A stretch of 64,000 nucleotides of DNA from Runella rosea (GCF_003325355.1 NZ_CP030850.1:3596001-3660000), one strand, 5' to 3'. Shown: positions 54,184 to 63,481, counted from the first letter of the stretch. Numbers and translations: made by a program. The notes: generated by a model from the sequence alone, not told the origin.

Positions 54184-54309
54184 AAAATGCCATTAAGTAT
54201 TATGCTCCAAAAGAAGAAAAAAGTCATTTGGTCCGCAACGTTTCACAAAATAAAACTTTTCCCTGCAACCTTCCGTTATTTATACGCCACATAAATCATT
54301 TTCTAAGTT

Positions 54310-56271
54310 ATGCCTTACCCGTTTTTGCCCCATAAAACCGTTGGAATCACCCGCTTCACCCTCGCAACGCTAACCTTTATACTCCTCTCGTTTACCCTTA
54401 GTTGGGCACAACCCAAAGTAAACGTAGCCCAACTGAAGGCTAAGTTTCCGAATGAAGAAATGGCGTATCTCAACCGCTCCGAACAGGTAACGGTAGATTT
54501 GGTGAATGGAGCCTTGCAAATCGACGTTTTGCATCAGGAAGACCGCGTGTTTTTGGATGAACGCGCCAGCGTTTGGGCCGACGAGCGCATTTATTTTTCG
54601 GATGCATTTCAGGAAATCAAGGATTTGGAGGCCATTTCGTACGTTCCAGAAAAAGCAGGATTTAAACGTACGCCCGTGACCGACTTCAAAACCGAACGCC
54701 CTAGCCCAGGAGGAGGGATATTTTTTGATGATATGCAGGTTAAAAAATTTACGTTTCCAGGGGCAAAACAGGGAGGCATCGGCACCGTATCGTACCGTGA
54801 GCGCATCAAAAATCCGTACATGCTTTCGGGATTTGTGTTTGGCAACTATGTACCCGTCATCAACAGCGATTTTTCAGTTACGTTTCCTGCCTCGGTTAAA
54901 GTTTCCTATAAAACCTACGGCGATATGAAGGGAATTACGTTTAAACAAACCACCCTAAACGGCAAAACAACCTACGCTTGGAAAGCCCAAAACCTGAAAG
55001 CCTCGCCGCTCGAAACCGAATCCCTTTCGCTGCGTTATTATGTGCCGCAAGTGCTTTTATTCATCGAAAGTTATACTATCGACGGCAAAACGACGGAGGT
55101 ATTGGGAAATGTGCAAAAGCTGTTTAACTACTATAAAAGCTTGGTCAAAGACCTCAACAAACAACCTAATGCTCCTTTGCAAGCCCTTACCGACTCCCTG
55201 ACACGGGGCAAAACCGAAGAAGACAAAATCAAGTCAATCTATTACTGGGTGCAAGACCACATCAAATACATTGCTTTTGAAGAAGGATTGGGCGGTTTTA
55301 TTCCCCGCCAAGCGGCCGACGTTTGCCAAAAACGCTACGGAGATTGTAAAGACATGGCAAGTCTGACTTCTACGATGCTCAATTTGGCGGGCGTTCCGGC
55401 ATATCTAGTTTGGATCGGAACGCGGGATATTCCGTATCGTTATGTGGAAAACCCCTCGATGAGTGTTGATAACCACATGATTGCAGCCGTTAAAAGAAAT
55501 GGTAAATGGCAGTTTTTGGATGCTACCGACGACCGCATTGATTTTGGCCTACCTACTTCGCACATTCAGGGCAAAGAAGCGATGATTATGACCTCGGAAG
55601 ACAAATATGAAATCGTCCCCGTGCCTATTGTTCCGGCTGCACAAAATTTCCGACGGGATTCTATGGTTCTTTCCATCGAGGGCAAAACGCTGAAAGGCAA
55701 AGGCACGTTGATGTTTGAAGGTTTGTGGAAAACATCCGTAAAATCGGCGATTCAATACCGTTCGGAGCCGCAACGGGATGAGTACTACAAAAATATTCTC
55801 AGTCGCGGGTCCAATAAATCTACGCTGGAAAAACGGACGGTTTCGGGCATCAATCAGCGGGATGTGCCTGTGCAGTTTGACTACACTTTCCGGGTACCCG
55901 ACTACGTTCAGGAAGCGGCGGGCGAGTTGTTTATCAACCCCCACTTGACTCGTACTTGGGCGGACAAACGCATGGAAGATACGCGTAAAAATGACTGGAA
56001 ACACGAATTTGCGCATACGCAAGAAACCGTCGAAATCTTACCAATTCCCGTAGGATATGAAGTTTCTTACTTGCCCGAAAACAGGTCGTTTTCCAATCCT
56101 GACTTTGGATTCACGCTTAGCTACGAACAAAAAAATGGCCAAATCATTGCACGTACTAAACTGATGCTCAACACATTACTAGTAAAAAAATCTAGTTTCC
56201 CCGAATGGAACAAAATGGTGGAAGCGCTGAATGAGGCGTATAGCGAAGTAATTTCGTTGAAGAAAAAATAA
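54310..56271 (+). CDS. secreted DUF3857/transglutaminase-like protein
   Basis: A 653-residue exported protein (signal peptide ends LSFTLSWAQ at about residue 34). The N-terminal half is a beta-rich DUF3857-type domain. The transglutaminase-like core has the Cys-His-Asp triad: Cys in KRYGDCKDMASL near residue 345, His in SVDNHMIAAV near 390 and Asp in FLDATDD near 404. A further beta domain of DUF2569/DUF3858 style follows to the C-terminus. Such proteins are common in Bacteroidota and may act as cell-envelope proteases or cross-linkers; their substrate is not known. Confidence 0.9.
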   Translation: MPYPFLPHKTVGITRFTLATLTFILLSFTLSWAQPKVNVAQLKAKFPNEEMAYLNRSEQVTVDLVNGALQIDVLHQEDRVFLDERASVWADERIYFSDAFQEIKDLEAISYVPEKAGFKRTPVTDFKTERPSPGGGIFFDDMQVKKFTFPGAKQGGIGTVSYRERIKNPYMLSGFVFGNYVPVINSDFSVTFPASVKVSYKTYGDMKGITFKQTTLNGKTTYAWKAQNLKASPLETESLSLRYYVPQVLLFIESYTIDGKTTEVLGNVQKLFNYYKSLVKDLNKQPNAPLQALTDSLTRGKTEEDKIKSIYYWVQDHIKYIAFEEGLGGFIPRQAADVCQKRYGDCKDMASLTSTMLNLAGVPAYLVWIGTRDIPYRYVENPSMSVDNHMIAAVKRNGKWQFLDATDDRIDFGLPTSHIQGKEAMIMTSEDKYEIVPVPIVPAAQNFRRDSMVLSIEGKTLKGKGTLMFEGLWKTSVKSAIQYRSEPQRDEYYKNILSRGSNKSTLEKRTVSGINQRDVPVQFDYTFRVPDYVQEAAGELFINPHLTRTWADKRMEDTRKNDWKHEFAHTQETVEILPIPVGYEVSYLPENRSFSNPDFGFTLSYEQKNGQIIARTKLMLNTLLVKKSSFPEWNKMVEALNEAYSEVISLKKK

Positions 56272-56274
56272 AAA

Positions 56275-56349
56275 AGGCTTGGCAAGTTTTAAAAACGGGG
56301 ACGCCCAGTCGGGGACGCCTAGTCGGGGACGCCCAGTCTTGCCAAGCCT
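56275..56349. repeat. inverted repeat enclosing three 14-bp tandem repeats
   Basis: aggcttggcaag (56275-56286) and cttgccaagcct (56338-56349) are a perfect 12-bp inverted repeat. Between them stand three tandem 14-bp copies, cggggacgcccagt, cggggacgcctagt and cggggacgcccagt, at 56296-56337. The element fills the gap between two convergent genes, beginning 3 bp after one stop and ending 11 bp before the other. It can form a stem with a repeated loop and may act as a bidirectional terminator, but the tandem loop is unusual. Confidence 0.9.
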
Positions 56350-56360
56350 AAAAATGTCCC

Positions 56361-58241
56361 TTACCGCTTTTTACCCATTTTCTTCTCCACCCGCGTTTCT
56401 TGCTTTTTGGGATTACTCAAAAGTCTATCGGCCAAATCGGGGCGTTTCAGCTTGTTTAATCGGCTTCTAATCAGGCTTCTAAATTCGGGCTTGTACCAGA
56501 AGAAATACCGATTTTGATCCAATTTTTCTTCTTTTGTTTTGGCCGTAAAAACGGGCTTCAACGTATAGGGATGAACGCCCGAATAGTAAATCACCTCCGC
56601 CACGGTCATGGGCGTGGGCGTAAAATCCTGCACCTGCTCCAGCCGGAAGCCAAGGTCCTTGGTTTCGGCCGCCAAATTGGCCATATCTGCTTCTTCGCAG
56701 CCGGGGTGGGAAGAAATGAAATACGGAATCAGGGGTTGGTTCAAATTGTGTTTATCGGAAATCTTGTCGTATTTCTGCTTAAACAACTTAAAATACTTAA
56801 ACGACGGTTTACGCATTACGCGTAGCGTGTCGTCCGAGGTGTGTTCGGGCGCTACTTTCAACCGGCCCGATACGTGGCGCGTAATGAGTTGCTCCATGTA
56901 TTCGTCGTGGTTGTTGTCTTTATTGTTTTTGTTGAAATCATCCACCAACAAATCGTAACGAATGCCCGAACCCACAAAGGCTTTCTTCACTTTTGGGTGC
57001 GCATCTACTTTTTTATATAACTCCGTAATTGGCTTATGGGAAGTATCCAGATTGGAGCAAATCACGGGGTGAATACAACTCGGACTCGTACAACGCGCGC
57101 AAATGGCTTCGTCTTTGCCTTTCATACGGTACATATTGGCCGACGGCCCACCCAAATCGGAGATATAACCCTTAAATTCAGGGTGTTTTGTTACCTCCTC
57201 CACTTCTTTCATGATTGACTTCTCGCTCCGCGATGCGATGAATTTTCCTTGATGCGCCGAAATGGTGCAGAAACTACACCCGCCAAAACATCCCCGGTGC
57301 ATGTTGATAGAAAACTTAATCATTTCGTAGGCAGGAATCGTACCGCGCGTTTTGTACTTGGGATGCGGCAAACGCGTATAAGGCAAGTCAAACGATGCAT
57401 CAATCTCTTTTTCGTCCATGATTTTGAACGGCGGATTGATGACCAACGTTTGGTTGCCCACTTTCTGGATGATTCGGTTGGCCTGCCATTTATTGGATTC
57501 TACCTCCACAATCTTGAAGTTGGCGGCGTACCTGATTTTATCTTGCAAGCATACTTCATGGCTCGCTAGCTCAACCGTTTCCCAGCCTTTGTCGCTTGGC
57601 AACTCTGCTTCCGAGTCTTGCAAATAGGCGATTTGATTTACGTTGCGAATGGTATTCAACGGAACTCCTTCGCGCACCAACTTCAACAGCTCGCGCAGGG
57701 GCTGCTCGCCCATGCCATACACCAATAAATCGGCTTTAGAATCGGCCAAAATGGTGGGCATCAATTGGTCTTTCCAATAGTCATAGTGCGTCACGCGACG
57801 CAATGACGCCTCAATCCCTCCAATCAATACTGGCACATCGGGATAGAGTTCTTTTAATATATTGGAGTAGACCGTAGTAGCATAGTCAGGGCGAAAACCC
57901 GCCTCGCCGCCAGGCGTGTACGAGTCGTTGGAGCGCAGGCGTTTGTTGGCTGTGTAATGATTCACCATCGAATCCATACAGCCCGCCGTGACGCCGAAAA
58001 AGTATTTGGGTCGGCCGAATTTCTTAAAATCCCGTAAATCGTCTTTCCAGTTGGGTTGGGCTACCACCGCCACCTTGAAGCCTTCGCTTTCCATGATACG
58101 ACCAATGACGGCCGTGCCAAAGGCAGGATGGTCTACGTAGGCATCCCCCGAAACCAACACAACATCCACTTCGTCCCAGCCTCTTTTTTCAACCTCTTTT
58201 TTTGTCAGGGGCAACCAGTCGGTGATGGGTCTTTCTATCAT
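56361..58241 (-). CDS. ygiQ: YgiQ-family radical SAM protein
   Basis: I start at ATG 58241; the frame to 58304 starts with TTG inside a promoter box. About 626 residues. The N-terminal cobalamin-binding-like domain of the YgiQ family (VDVVLVSGDAYVDHPAFGTA) is followed by the radical SAM core with the cluster motif C-x3-C-x2-C in HRGCFGGCSFCTISAHQG near 320. The C-terminal part has CARCTSPSCIHPVICSN, typical of this family. The reaction is unknown in any organism. It is monocistronic. Confidence 0.93.
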   Translation of the reverse strand: MIERPITDWLPLTKKEVEKRGWDEVDVVLVSGDAYVDHPAFGTAVIGRIMESEGFKVAVVAQPNWKDDLRDFKKFGRPKYFFGVTAGCMDSMVNHYTANKRLRSNDSYTPGGEAGFRPDYATTVYSNILKELYPDVPVLIGGIEASLRRVTHYDYWKDQLMPTILADSKADLLVYGMGEQPLRELLKLVREGVPLNTIRNVNQIAYLQDSEAELPSDKGWETVELASHEVCLQDKIRYAANFKIVEVESNKWQANRIIQKVGNQTLVINPPFKIMDEKEIDASFDLPYTRLPHPKYKTRGTIPAYEMIKFSINMHRGCFGGCSFCTISAHQGKFIASRSEKSIMKEVEEVTKHPEFKGYISDLGGPSANMYRMKGKDEAICARCTSPSCIHPVICSNLDTSHKPITELYKKVDAHPKVKKAFVGSGIRYDLLVDDFNKNNKDNNHDEYMEQLITRHVSGRLKVAPEHTSDDTLRVMRKPSFKYFKLFKQKYDKISDKHNLNQPLIPYFISSHPGCEEADMANLAAETKDLGFRLEQVQDFTPTPMTVAEVIYYSGVHPYTLKPVFTAKTKEEKLDQNRYFFWYKPEFRSLIRSRLNKLKRPDLADRLLSNPKKQETRVEKKMGKKR

Positions 58242-58305
58242 AAAAACGTTTCTTTTTCTTGCGGAATGTAAATTGGCGTGCAAATGTTTCACACATTTAT
58301 TCAAC

Positions 58306-58313
58306 CAAAGTTA
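58306..58313 (-). promoter_or_regulatory. -7 box of ygiQ
   Basis: Minus strand reads TAACTTTG (TAnnTTTG). Predicted start near 58299 with a leader of about 58 nt before ATG 58241. Confidence 0.45.
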
Positions 58314-58349
58314 TACTGAAATAGTTTTGATCTTCATTAAATACAAAAA

Positions 58350-58397
58350 CAGTTCACAATCAACAGATAAGGTACTTATACTGTGAATTGTGAACTG
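58350..58397. repeat. intergenic inverted repeat between helicase and ygiQ
   Basis: cagttcacaat (58350-58360) pairs with attgtgaactg (58387-58397), with further partial pairing inside. It lies 40 bp after the helicase stop and just upstream of the ygiQ promoter; it may serve as a terminator or be a dispersed repeat. Confidence 0.5.
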
Positions 58398-58436
58398 CAA
58401 AGTATTGAAAGGCAGCGCTAAACACCGCCCCTGCGG

Positions 58437-60149
58437 TTATCGTGCTACTTCGATATTGACCATTTTACCTTTGATGGTATTGCCGCTCATGGCTTCCACC
58501 ACTTTACGAGCATCGCGCTCGGGAACATCCACAAACGAGTACGCATCAAAAATATCAATTGAGCCAATCACGCGGCCGGGAATACCCGCCTCGCCAGCGA
58601 TGGCGCCAACGATGTCGCGTGGTTGAACGCGGTCTTTGCGACCTACGCTTACAAACAGACGAACCATACCCGGTTCGTTGCGTTTTGGACCTCTGTCGCC
58701 GCCTCTATCTCCGCCACGGTCGCCGAAGCGGCCTGAGCCACGCTCTTCGCCTCTTCCGCCACGGTCTTCAAAACGACCACGTTTTTCAAATCCTCTTTCT
58801 GATGGGCGACGGTCACGGTCAGCATCCCATGCCAAATCATTATCGGCAAATTCGCTTTTCTGAACACCCATGTTGATTTTAACCAATGCGGCCACAATCT
58901 GCTCCGTAGTGAAGCCCGTAGTATGATGCAACATACCCAACATATCTTCGTACAAATCCAAATCGCCAGTCGAAACCGCCTCTTCTACTTGCGAGATAAA
59001 ACGGGCTTTGCGTACACCTACGATGTCTTCAAAAGTTGGAATAACTCCTTTGTCGATTTTCACTTTAGTGTAGGTCTCAATCTGGCGCAAACGGTATTTT
59101 TCATCTTTGGCTACTAACGTCAGCGCTTTACCCGTTAAGCCAGCACGGCCAGTACGACCGATACGGTGCACGTAGTATTCTTCGTCGAGCGGTAAGTCAA
59201 AGTTGATAACGGCGTCAATACCCGACACGTCGATACCGCGAGCGGCTACGTCGGTGGCTACCAAGATATTGGCGGCTCCTGAACGAAACTTCGCCATTAC
59301 CTGATTCCGTTGCGTTTGGCGCAAATCGCCGTGCAAACTTTCGACCGAATATCCTTTGGAAGAAAGTTCTTCGGTTACTTCGTCTACTTTACGTTTGGTG
59401 TTACAGAAAATAATAACCTGCTTTAAATCGTAGGCATCCAATACCCGGCAAGTCACTTCGATTTTGCCCCGTTGTTTTACTTCAAAATACGTTTGCTCAA
59501 TGTTTTCGTTGGTAACTTCCTTCCGCGTAATTTTAATCTGGACGGGATCTTCTTGGAATTTTTGAGCGATGCCCATGATGGGCTTCGACATGGTAGCCGA
59601 AAACAACACCGTTTGGCGCTCATCGGGTACACTTTCCAGAATGGTATCAATATCTTCGCGAAAGCCCATATCGAGCATTTCGTCGGCTTCGTCTAATACT
59701 ACATAATTTACAAAGTCCAGCTTAAGCGCCTTACGCTCAATAAGGTCCATGACACGACCGGGCGTTCCGACCACAATCTGGGCACCTATTTTCAACGAAC
59801 GAATCTGACGTTCAATCGAATCACCACCGTAAACGGTTTCGAGTTTCAACCCTTTTTTGTATTTGGCAATACGACGTAACTCTTCGGTTACCTGCACCGC
59901 CAACTCACGGGTAGGACACAACATTAATACTTGGGTACGCTTGTCGGAGATATCTACTTTTTCAAGCGCAGGAATACCGAAAGCGGCGGTTTTGCCCGTT
60001 CCTGTTTGGGCTTGTCCCAATACGTCACGGCCTTCCAAAAGGGACGGGATGGCTTCTGCCTGAATGGGTGAGGGTTTGGTAAAACCCATTTCTGTTACTG
60101 CTTTCAGAATTTCTTCCGAAAGGCCTAATGAATCAAAAAGTACTTCCAT
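58437..60149 (-). CDS. DEAD-box ATP-dependent RNA helicase (CsdA/DbpA-like)
   Basis: ATG 60149 is used; the frame upstream begins with TTG. About 570 residues. Motifs in order: Q motif KPSPIQAEAIP, motif I AQTGTGKT, PTRELA, TPGRVMD, DEAD, SATM and HRIGRTGRAG. After residue about 440 comes a low-complexity Arg/Gly-rich linker (RGGRGEERGSGRFGDRGGDR), then a DbpA-type RNA-binding domain (LFVSVGRKDRVQPRDIVGAI). It unwinds structured RNA in ribosome assembly or cold adaptation. A long leader precedes it. Confidence 0.95.
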   Translation of the reverse strand: MEVLFDSLGLSEEILKAVTEMGFTKPSPIQAEAIPSLLEGRDVLGQAQTGTGKTAAFGIPALEKVDISDKRTQVLMLCPTRELAVQVTEELRRIAKYKKGLKLETVYGGDSIERQIRSLKIGAQIVVGTPGRVMDLIERKALKLDFVNYVVLDEADEMLDMGFREDIDTILESVPDERQTVLFSATMSKPIMGIAQKFQEDPVQIKITRKEVTNENIEQTYFEVKQRGKIEVTCRVLDAYDLKQVIIFCNTKRKVDEVTEELSSKGYSVESLHGDLRQTQRNQVMAKFRSGAANILVATDVAARGIDVSGIDAVINFDLPLDEEYYVHRIGRTGRAGLTGKALTLVAKDEKYRLRQIETYTKVKIDKGVIPTFEDIVGVRKARFISQVEEAVSTGDLDLYEDMLGMLHHTTGFTTEQIVAALVKINMGVQKSEFADNDLAWDADRDRRPSERGFEKRGRFEDRGGRGEERGSGRFGDRGGDRGGDRGPKRNEPGMVRLFVSVGRKDRVQPRDIVGAIAGEAGIPGRVIGSIDIFDAYSFVDVPERDARKVVEAMSGNTIKGKMVNIEVAR

Positions 60150-60498
60150 TGATTGTTTTTGCGTGCTTACGCACAAGTTAAACGGTTAATAGTATTCCCG
60201 TTAATTGTTCGAGCGGTAAGCACAACGTGGCATAGAAGGGTTTCTAGCCGGCGAAAACCTTTCAACAATTACCTTCCCTCGACGGGTTTTTAACTCAACC
60301 TATCGGCGGATACGATCAATAACAGGATTTTTAAAAATTGCCCATGCACTGAACACTCATGAAATCTCGATGAGCCGGTGCCAAATAATTCGAAGCGTGA
60401 TTTTCTAACAGACAAAAATGGGGACTCCAATACCCCATGGGAGAAAAAGACGCAGAGACGTTAAGAAGCGCTCGGTGCAGTTATTTTATGCAAAAGTA
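60150..60498 (-). promoter_or_regulatory. promoter and long 5' leader of the RNA helicase gene
   Basis: The minus-strand -7 box TACTTTTG (60498-60491) is the only exact TAnnTTTG match in the 404-bp gap between ftsE and the helicase ATG. It predicts a leader of about 335 nt. Within it are a small hairpin (atgggg 60418-60423 with ccccat 60433-60438) and a dispersed-repeat-like run near 60448. Long structured leaders are common for cold-shock and RNA-helicase genes and often carry autoregulation. No known riboswitch or RNA family is recognised. Confidence 0.4.
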
Positions 60499-60553
60499 AG
60501 AAGAATATTCGATTTTCCCCAATTAACGCAACAAATTTTGTATTTTTTTAATA

Positions 60554-61237
60554 TTACACCTCGCTTACGCTCCCGGCTTCGCACTTTAGGACGCGCGCAG
60601 GGTATTTTTTCAGAAAATCATAATTGTGAGTAGCCATCAAAATGGCAGTTCCTGCCGTGTTAATACTCTGAAACACCTGCATGATTTGTTCGCCTACTTC
60701 AGGGTCAAGGTTTCCAGTGGGCTCATCAGCCAACAGAATCTGAGGCTCGTTGAGCATGGCCCGCGCAATCACAACCCGCTGCTGCTCGCCGCCCGAAAGT
60801 TGATGGGGCATTTTCTTTTGTAAAGTGCCCAACCCTACTTGCATCAGCACTTCCGAAATTCTGTTCTTGATGGTCGCTTTGTCGGTCCAGCCAGTGGCTC
60901 GAAGTACAAACTCAAGATTTTCTTCCACCGTACGGTCAAAAAACAATTGAAAATCTTGGAAGACAATACCGATTTTACGCCGAAGAAAAGGCACATCGGC
61001 CTGCTTGAGCTTTTGCAACTGATAGCCAACCACCGTTCCCGTACCCGACTCCAGCCAAAGGTCGGCGTAGAGTGTTTTGAGCAGAGAGCTTTTTCCGCTT
61101 CCCGTTCGTCCGATTAAAAAAACAAAATCGCCTTTATTTATCACAAAATTTACATCGGCCAAGACCAGCTTATTGCCATTTTGATAAATGTCGGTATGTT
61201 CAAGTTGAATAATCGGTTCAGATGAAAAAGCAGTCAT
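60554..61237 (-). CDS. ftsE: FtsE-like ABC transporter ATP-binding protein
   Basis: A 227-residue ABC ATPase. Walker A is GRTGSGKSSLLKTLYADL near residue 42, the signature is LSGGEQQRVVIARAM near 146 and Walker B is ILLADEPTGNLDPEVG near 168. The sequence (VIFVFQDFQLFF-like IGIVFQDFQLFFDRTVEENL) is typical of FtsE, which with FtsX controls peptidoglycan hydrolases at the division site. No ftsX lies next to it. LolD or MacB-type ATPases are close relatives, so the symbol is probable rather than certain. Confidence 0.85.
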   Translation of the reverse strand: MTAFSSEPIIQLEHTDIYQNGNKLVLADVNFVINKGDFVFLIGRTGSGKSSLLKTLYADLWLESGTGTVVGYQLQKLKQADVPFLRRKIGIVFQDFQLFFDRTVEENLEFVLRATGWTDKATIKNRISEVLMQVGLGTLQKKMPHQLSGGEQQRVVIARAMLNEPQILLADEPTGNLDPEVGEQIMQVFQSINTAGTAILMATHNYDFLKKYPARVLKCEAGSVSEV

Positions 61238-61245
61238 AGTTCAGT

Positions 61246-61301
61246 AGGCAGTTAGCAGTCAGCAGTTTGCAGTATTTCATTGCAAACTGCCAACTGTAAA
61301 C
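61246..61301. repeat. intergenic inverted repeat of the 'gcagtttgca' type
   Basis: gcagtttgca (61262-61271) pairs with tgcaaactgc (61281-61290), loop of 9 nt, inside a run of cagt-containing repeats. It lies between the transaldolase stop and the ftsE start, and could be a terminator for the former. Confidence 0.5.
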
Positions 61302-61306
61302 TATTT

Positions 61307-61963
61307 TTATTGATTTCCTTTTTTGTAGTCAGACAGGAATTTCTCCAAACCGATATCGGTCAGAGGGTGCTTAAGCAATGAGGTAATAACGCTTAATGGG
61401 CACGTAACCACATCGGCGCCCAATTCAGCACATTTCAAAAGGTGGATAGAATGACGAACCGACGCCGCCAAAACTTCGGTGGTATAACCGTAGTTTTGAT
61501 AAATGGTCACAATCTGCTCAATCAAATCCATCCCGTCCATAGACACATCGTCCAAACGGCCAATGAAAGGCGATACGTAGGTAGCCCCCGCTTTGGCCGC
61601 CAATAACGCCTGCCCTGCCGAAAACACAAGGGTACAGTTGGTCTTAATACCTCGATCTGAGAGATGTTTGATGGCTTTTACTCCATCTTTAATCATCGGT
61701 ACTTTTACAACAATTTTCTCGTCAATTTCAATCAACTCATCCGCCTCTTTGATCATCCCCTGAAAATCAGTAGCAATTACTTCGGCACTTACGTCTCCAT
61801 CTACAATGTCACAAATTGCTTTGTAGTGTGCCATGATGTTGGCTTTGCCAGTGATTCCCTCTTTTGCCATCAAAGATGGGTTGGTAGTAACGCCATCCAA
61901 CACGCCCAGCTCATAGGCCTCCCGGATTTCACTCAGATTTGCGGTATCAATAAAGAATTTCAT
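61307..61963 (-). CDS. transaldolase / fructose-6-phosphate aldolase (small type)
   Basis: A 218-residue protein of the short transaldolase family (TalC/FSA type). It opens with [20 protein letters not shown] and [14 protein letters not shown]. The Schiff-base lysine lies in KIVVKVPM near residue 86. [35 protein letters not shown] residues ([22 protein letters not shown]) and [10 protein letters not shown] are all family marks. It transfers dihydroxyacetone units in the pentose phosphate pathway. Transaldolase activity is more common than free fructose-6-phosphate aldolase activity in this group. Confidence 0.93.
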   Translation of the reverse strand: MKFFIDTANLSEIREAYELGVLDGVTTNPSLMAKEGITGKANIMAHYKAICDIVDGDVSAEVIATDFQGMIKEADELIEIDEKIVVKVPMIKDGVKAIKHLSDRGIKTNCTLVFSAGQALLAAKAGATYVSPFIGRLDDVSMDGMDLIEQIVTIYQNYGYTTEVLAASVRHSIHLLKCAELGADVVTCPLSVITSLLKHPLTDIGLEKFLSDYKKGNQ

Positions 61964-61988
61964 AAAAGTCTTTTTAAGTTATCACTTG

Positions 61989-61996
61989 CAAAGTTA
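61989..61996 (-). promoter_or_regulatory. -7 box of the transaldolase gene
   Basis: Minus strand reads TAACTTTG (TAnnTTTG), predicted start near 61982, leader about 19 nt. Confidence 0.5.
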
Positions 61997-62069
61997 GGCT
62001 AAAGTACCCGTTCTGTGAAATGTTTAAAGTAAAAATGGCATAACTATCTCAATATTGGATAAGGGAAAT

Positions 62070-63440
62070 TTATTCTACTACCAACGCGCCCCAATACATC
62101 AATTCTTTGATGCGGTCTGATACCAATTGCCGAAATTTCTCTTTTTCGGCACTTACTTCTTCGACCTTAAAATAGGGTGCAACCCTTTCAATCGCTTCTT
62201 GAATAGAAATAGGTTCTTCTAAAAACGCATCTAACAGTACCATATTGAGGGGGTCTAATCCAATACTCTTTTCCGCGAGGGTATAAATATCAGGCACGAT
62301 AAGCGTCTGCTCCAACGTGCCTTCTTGGGTAGTATTTTCTACCAATTGCACCTGTTCCGAAAACTGTAGTTTTTGTGTAAGAAACGGCAGTAAAGGCAAG
62401 CTAAACAATTCTTGTACCTTACGATATTGACGTACATCTTGCTCATAATATACACGATACGCCTCTTTGGGGCTGTTGACACCTGAGCCGTTTAATCCGT
62501 CAGTCGGTTTTGAACCGACCGACGGATGGGAGACTTGCCCATAATAACGACAATCCAATGCTACACCTGCGGCTTTACACTCCTCAATAATTCTGTAATA
62601 ATACTCTGGATAGTCTTGCCGCAGCCGACGTGCCAAGTGCCGGCAGGTTTCGGGCTGACGCTTGAAATCTCCTAAGGCATGGATAAATTTGGTTTGATAA
62701 GGCACGCTCTCAAAACGGGCAAAGCCTCGGTATGTGGGGTCAAAATCTTCTTCCCGCTCAATAAGGTACGTTACTGGCACCCCATGCTCTTTGGCCAGGC
62801 AATAATACAGGAACTGCTCAAAGCCAATATTAAATGTACGACGGTTTATTTTGGACAGAGCCTCCTGGTTTTTATGAATAAGTTCAAACGACAATTCGGC
62901 ATATTTTTTGAAAATATCCATCCGCGTTCCGCCTATTAGTCCAGTATTGCAGGAGCGTACGGGTATTTCGTTCATTTGCCGACGCATACAGTCAGGGATA
63001 TAAGCAAAATGCTGTTGCATCTCGCTTAGTGTTTGGTAATAATACTGAAAATCCACTTCGGGATTTTGGGCAATTAGGGCAGCCTGCTCCAAACGAGCCC
63101 CCAACGCCTCCCATAAATAAATATCCCCATCTACGTGCATAAATGGTTCATTTTGGAGACTATACGTGAAGATTTTCCCCAACGCCCACATATCTTCTGG
63201 ATACCCCTGAAGCCTATCCAAAGCGATACTGCAATGCGAATATGGCAATGCCAGTGTATCTATCAATATTTCTTTGCCCCTGCTGTCTGTAAAAATTTCG
63301 ACCTGTCCGTAGTGCTCACGCAGCGTAAGCACACTTAATGCCCACGACATCCAATGATATTCGGCGGATAACCAGCCCGAAGCGTTGTGAATTTGACGCT
63401 CATATGCTATATTAGACCAGAATGATTGTATAATTTTCAT
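62070..63440 (-). CDS. glycosyltransferase-like protein with PqqD-like C-terminal domain
   Basis: A 456-residue soluble protein. Residues about 1-300 look like a GT-A-type sugar-nucleotide enzyme: SAEYHWMSWALSVLTLREHY near the N-terminus and a DxD-like HVDGDIYLW near residue 104. NEIPVRSCNTGLIGG follows near 165. I think this is the group labelled DUF6734, but cannot confirm. Residues about 394-456 (from GLDPLNMVLLDAFLEE to SDRIKELMYWGALVV) follow the hydrophobic pattern of PqqD-type peptide-binding winged helices. A palindromic element encodes part of the linker near residue 310. It faces the GG-leader peptide gene at 63664 across a 223-bp divergent gap. A role in modifying that peptide is inference. 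Confidence 0.7.
   Translation of the reverse strand: MKIIQSFWSNIAYERQIHNASGWLSAEYHWMSWALSVLTLREHYGQVEIFTDSRGKEILIDTLALPYSHCSIALDRLQGYPEDMWALGKIFTYSLQNEPFMHVDGDIYLWEALGARLEQAALIAQNPEVDFQYYYQTLSEMQQHFAYIPDCMRRQMNEIPVRSCNTGLIGGTRMDIFKKYAELSFELIHKNQEALSKINRRTFNIGFEQFLYYCLAKEHGVPVTYLIEREEDFDPTYRGFARFESVPYQTKFIHALGDFKRQPETCRHLARRLRQDYPEYYYRIIEECKAAGVALDCRYYGQVSHPSVGSKPTDGLNGSGVNSPKEAYRVYYEQDVRQYRKVQELFSLPLLPFLTQKLQFSEQVQLVENTTQEGTLEQTLIVPDIYTLAEKSIGLDPLNMVLLDAFLEEPISIQEAIERVAPYFKVEEVSAEKEKFRQLVSDRIKELMYWGALVVE
62497..62527. repeat. REP-like palindrome inside a coding region
   Basis: tccgtc (62497-62502) with gacgga (62522-62527), one a-c mismatch, then gtcggtt (62504-62510) with aaccgac (62514-62520) around loop ttg. 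The inner arms equal those of the extragenic hairpin at 6446-6463. It is in frame and codes for about ten residues of a linker. Confidence 0.8.
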
Positions 63441-63481
63441 TTGAACATTTTTTATGTTTTTTTTCTAAAAATCAACAGGTA

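Noticed and set aside
60418-60633. 71-codon plus-strand frame in the gap before ftsE
   Set aside because: It overlaps the end of ftsE and the helicase leader, has basic antisense-like composition and no promoter or homology.
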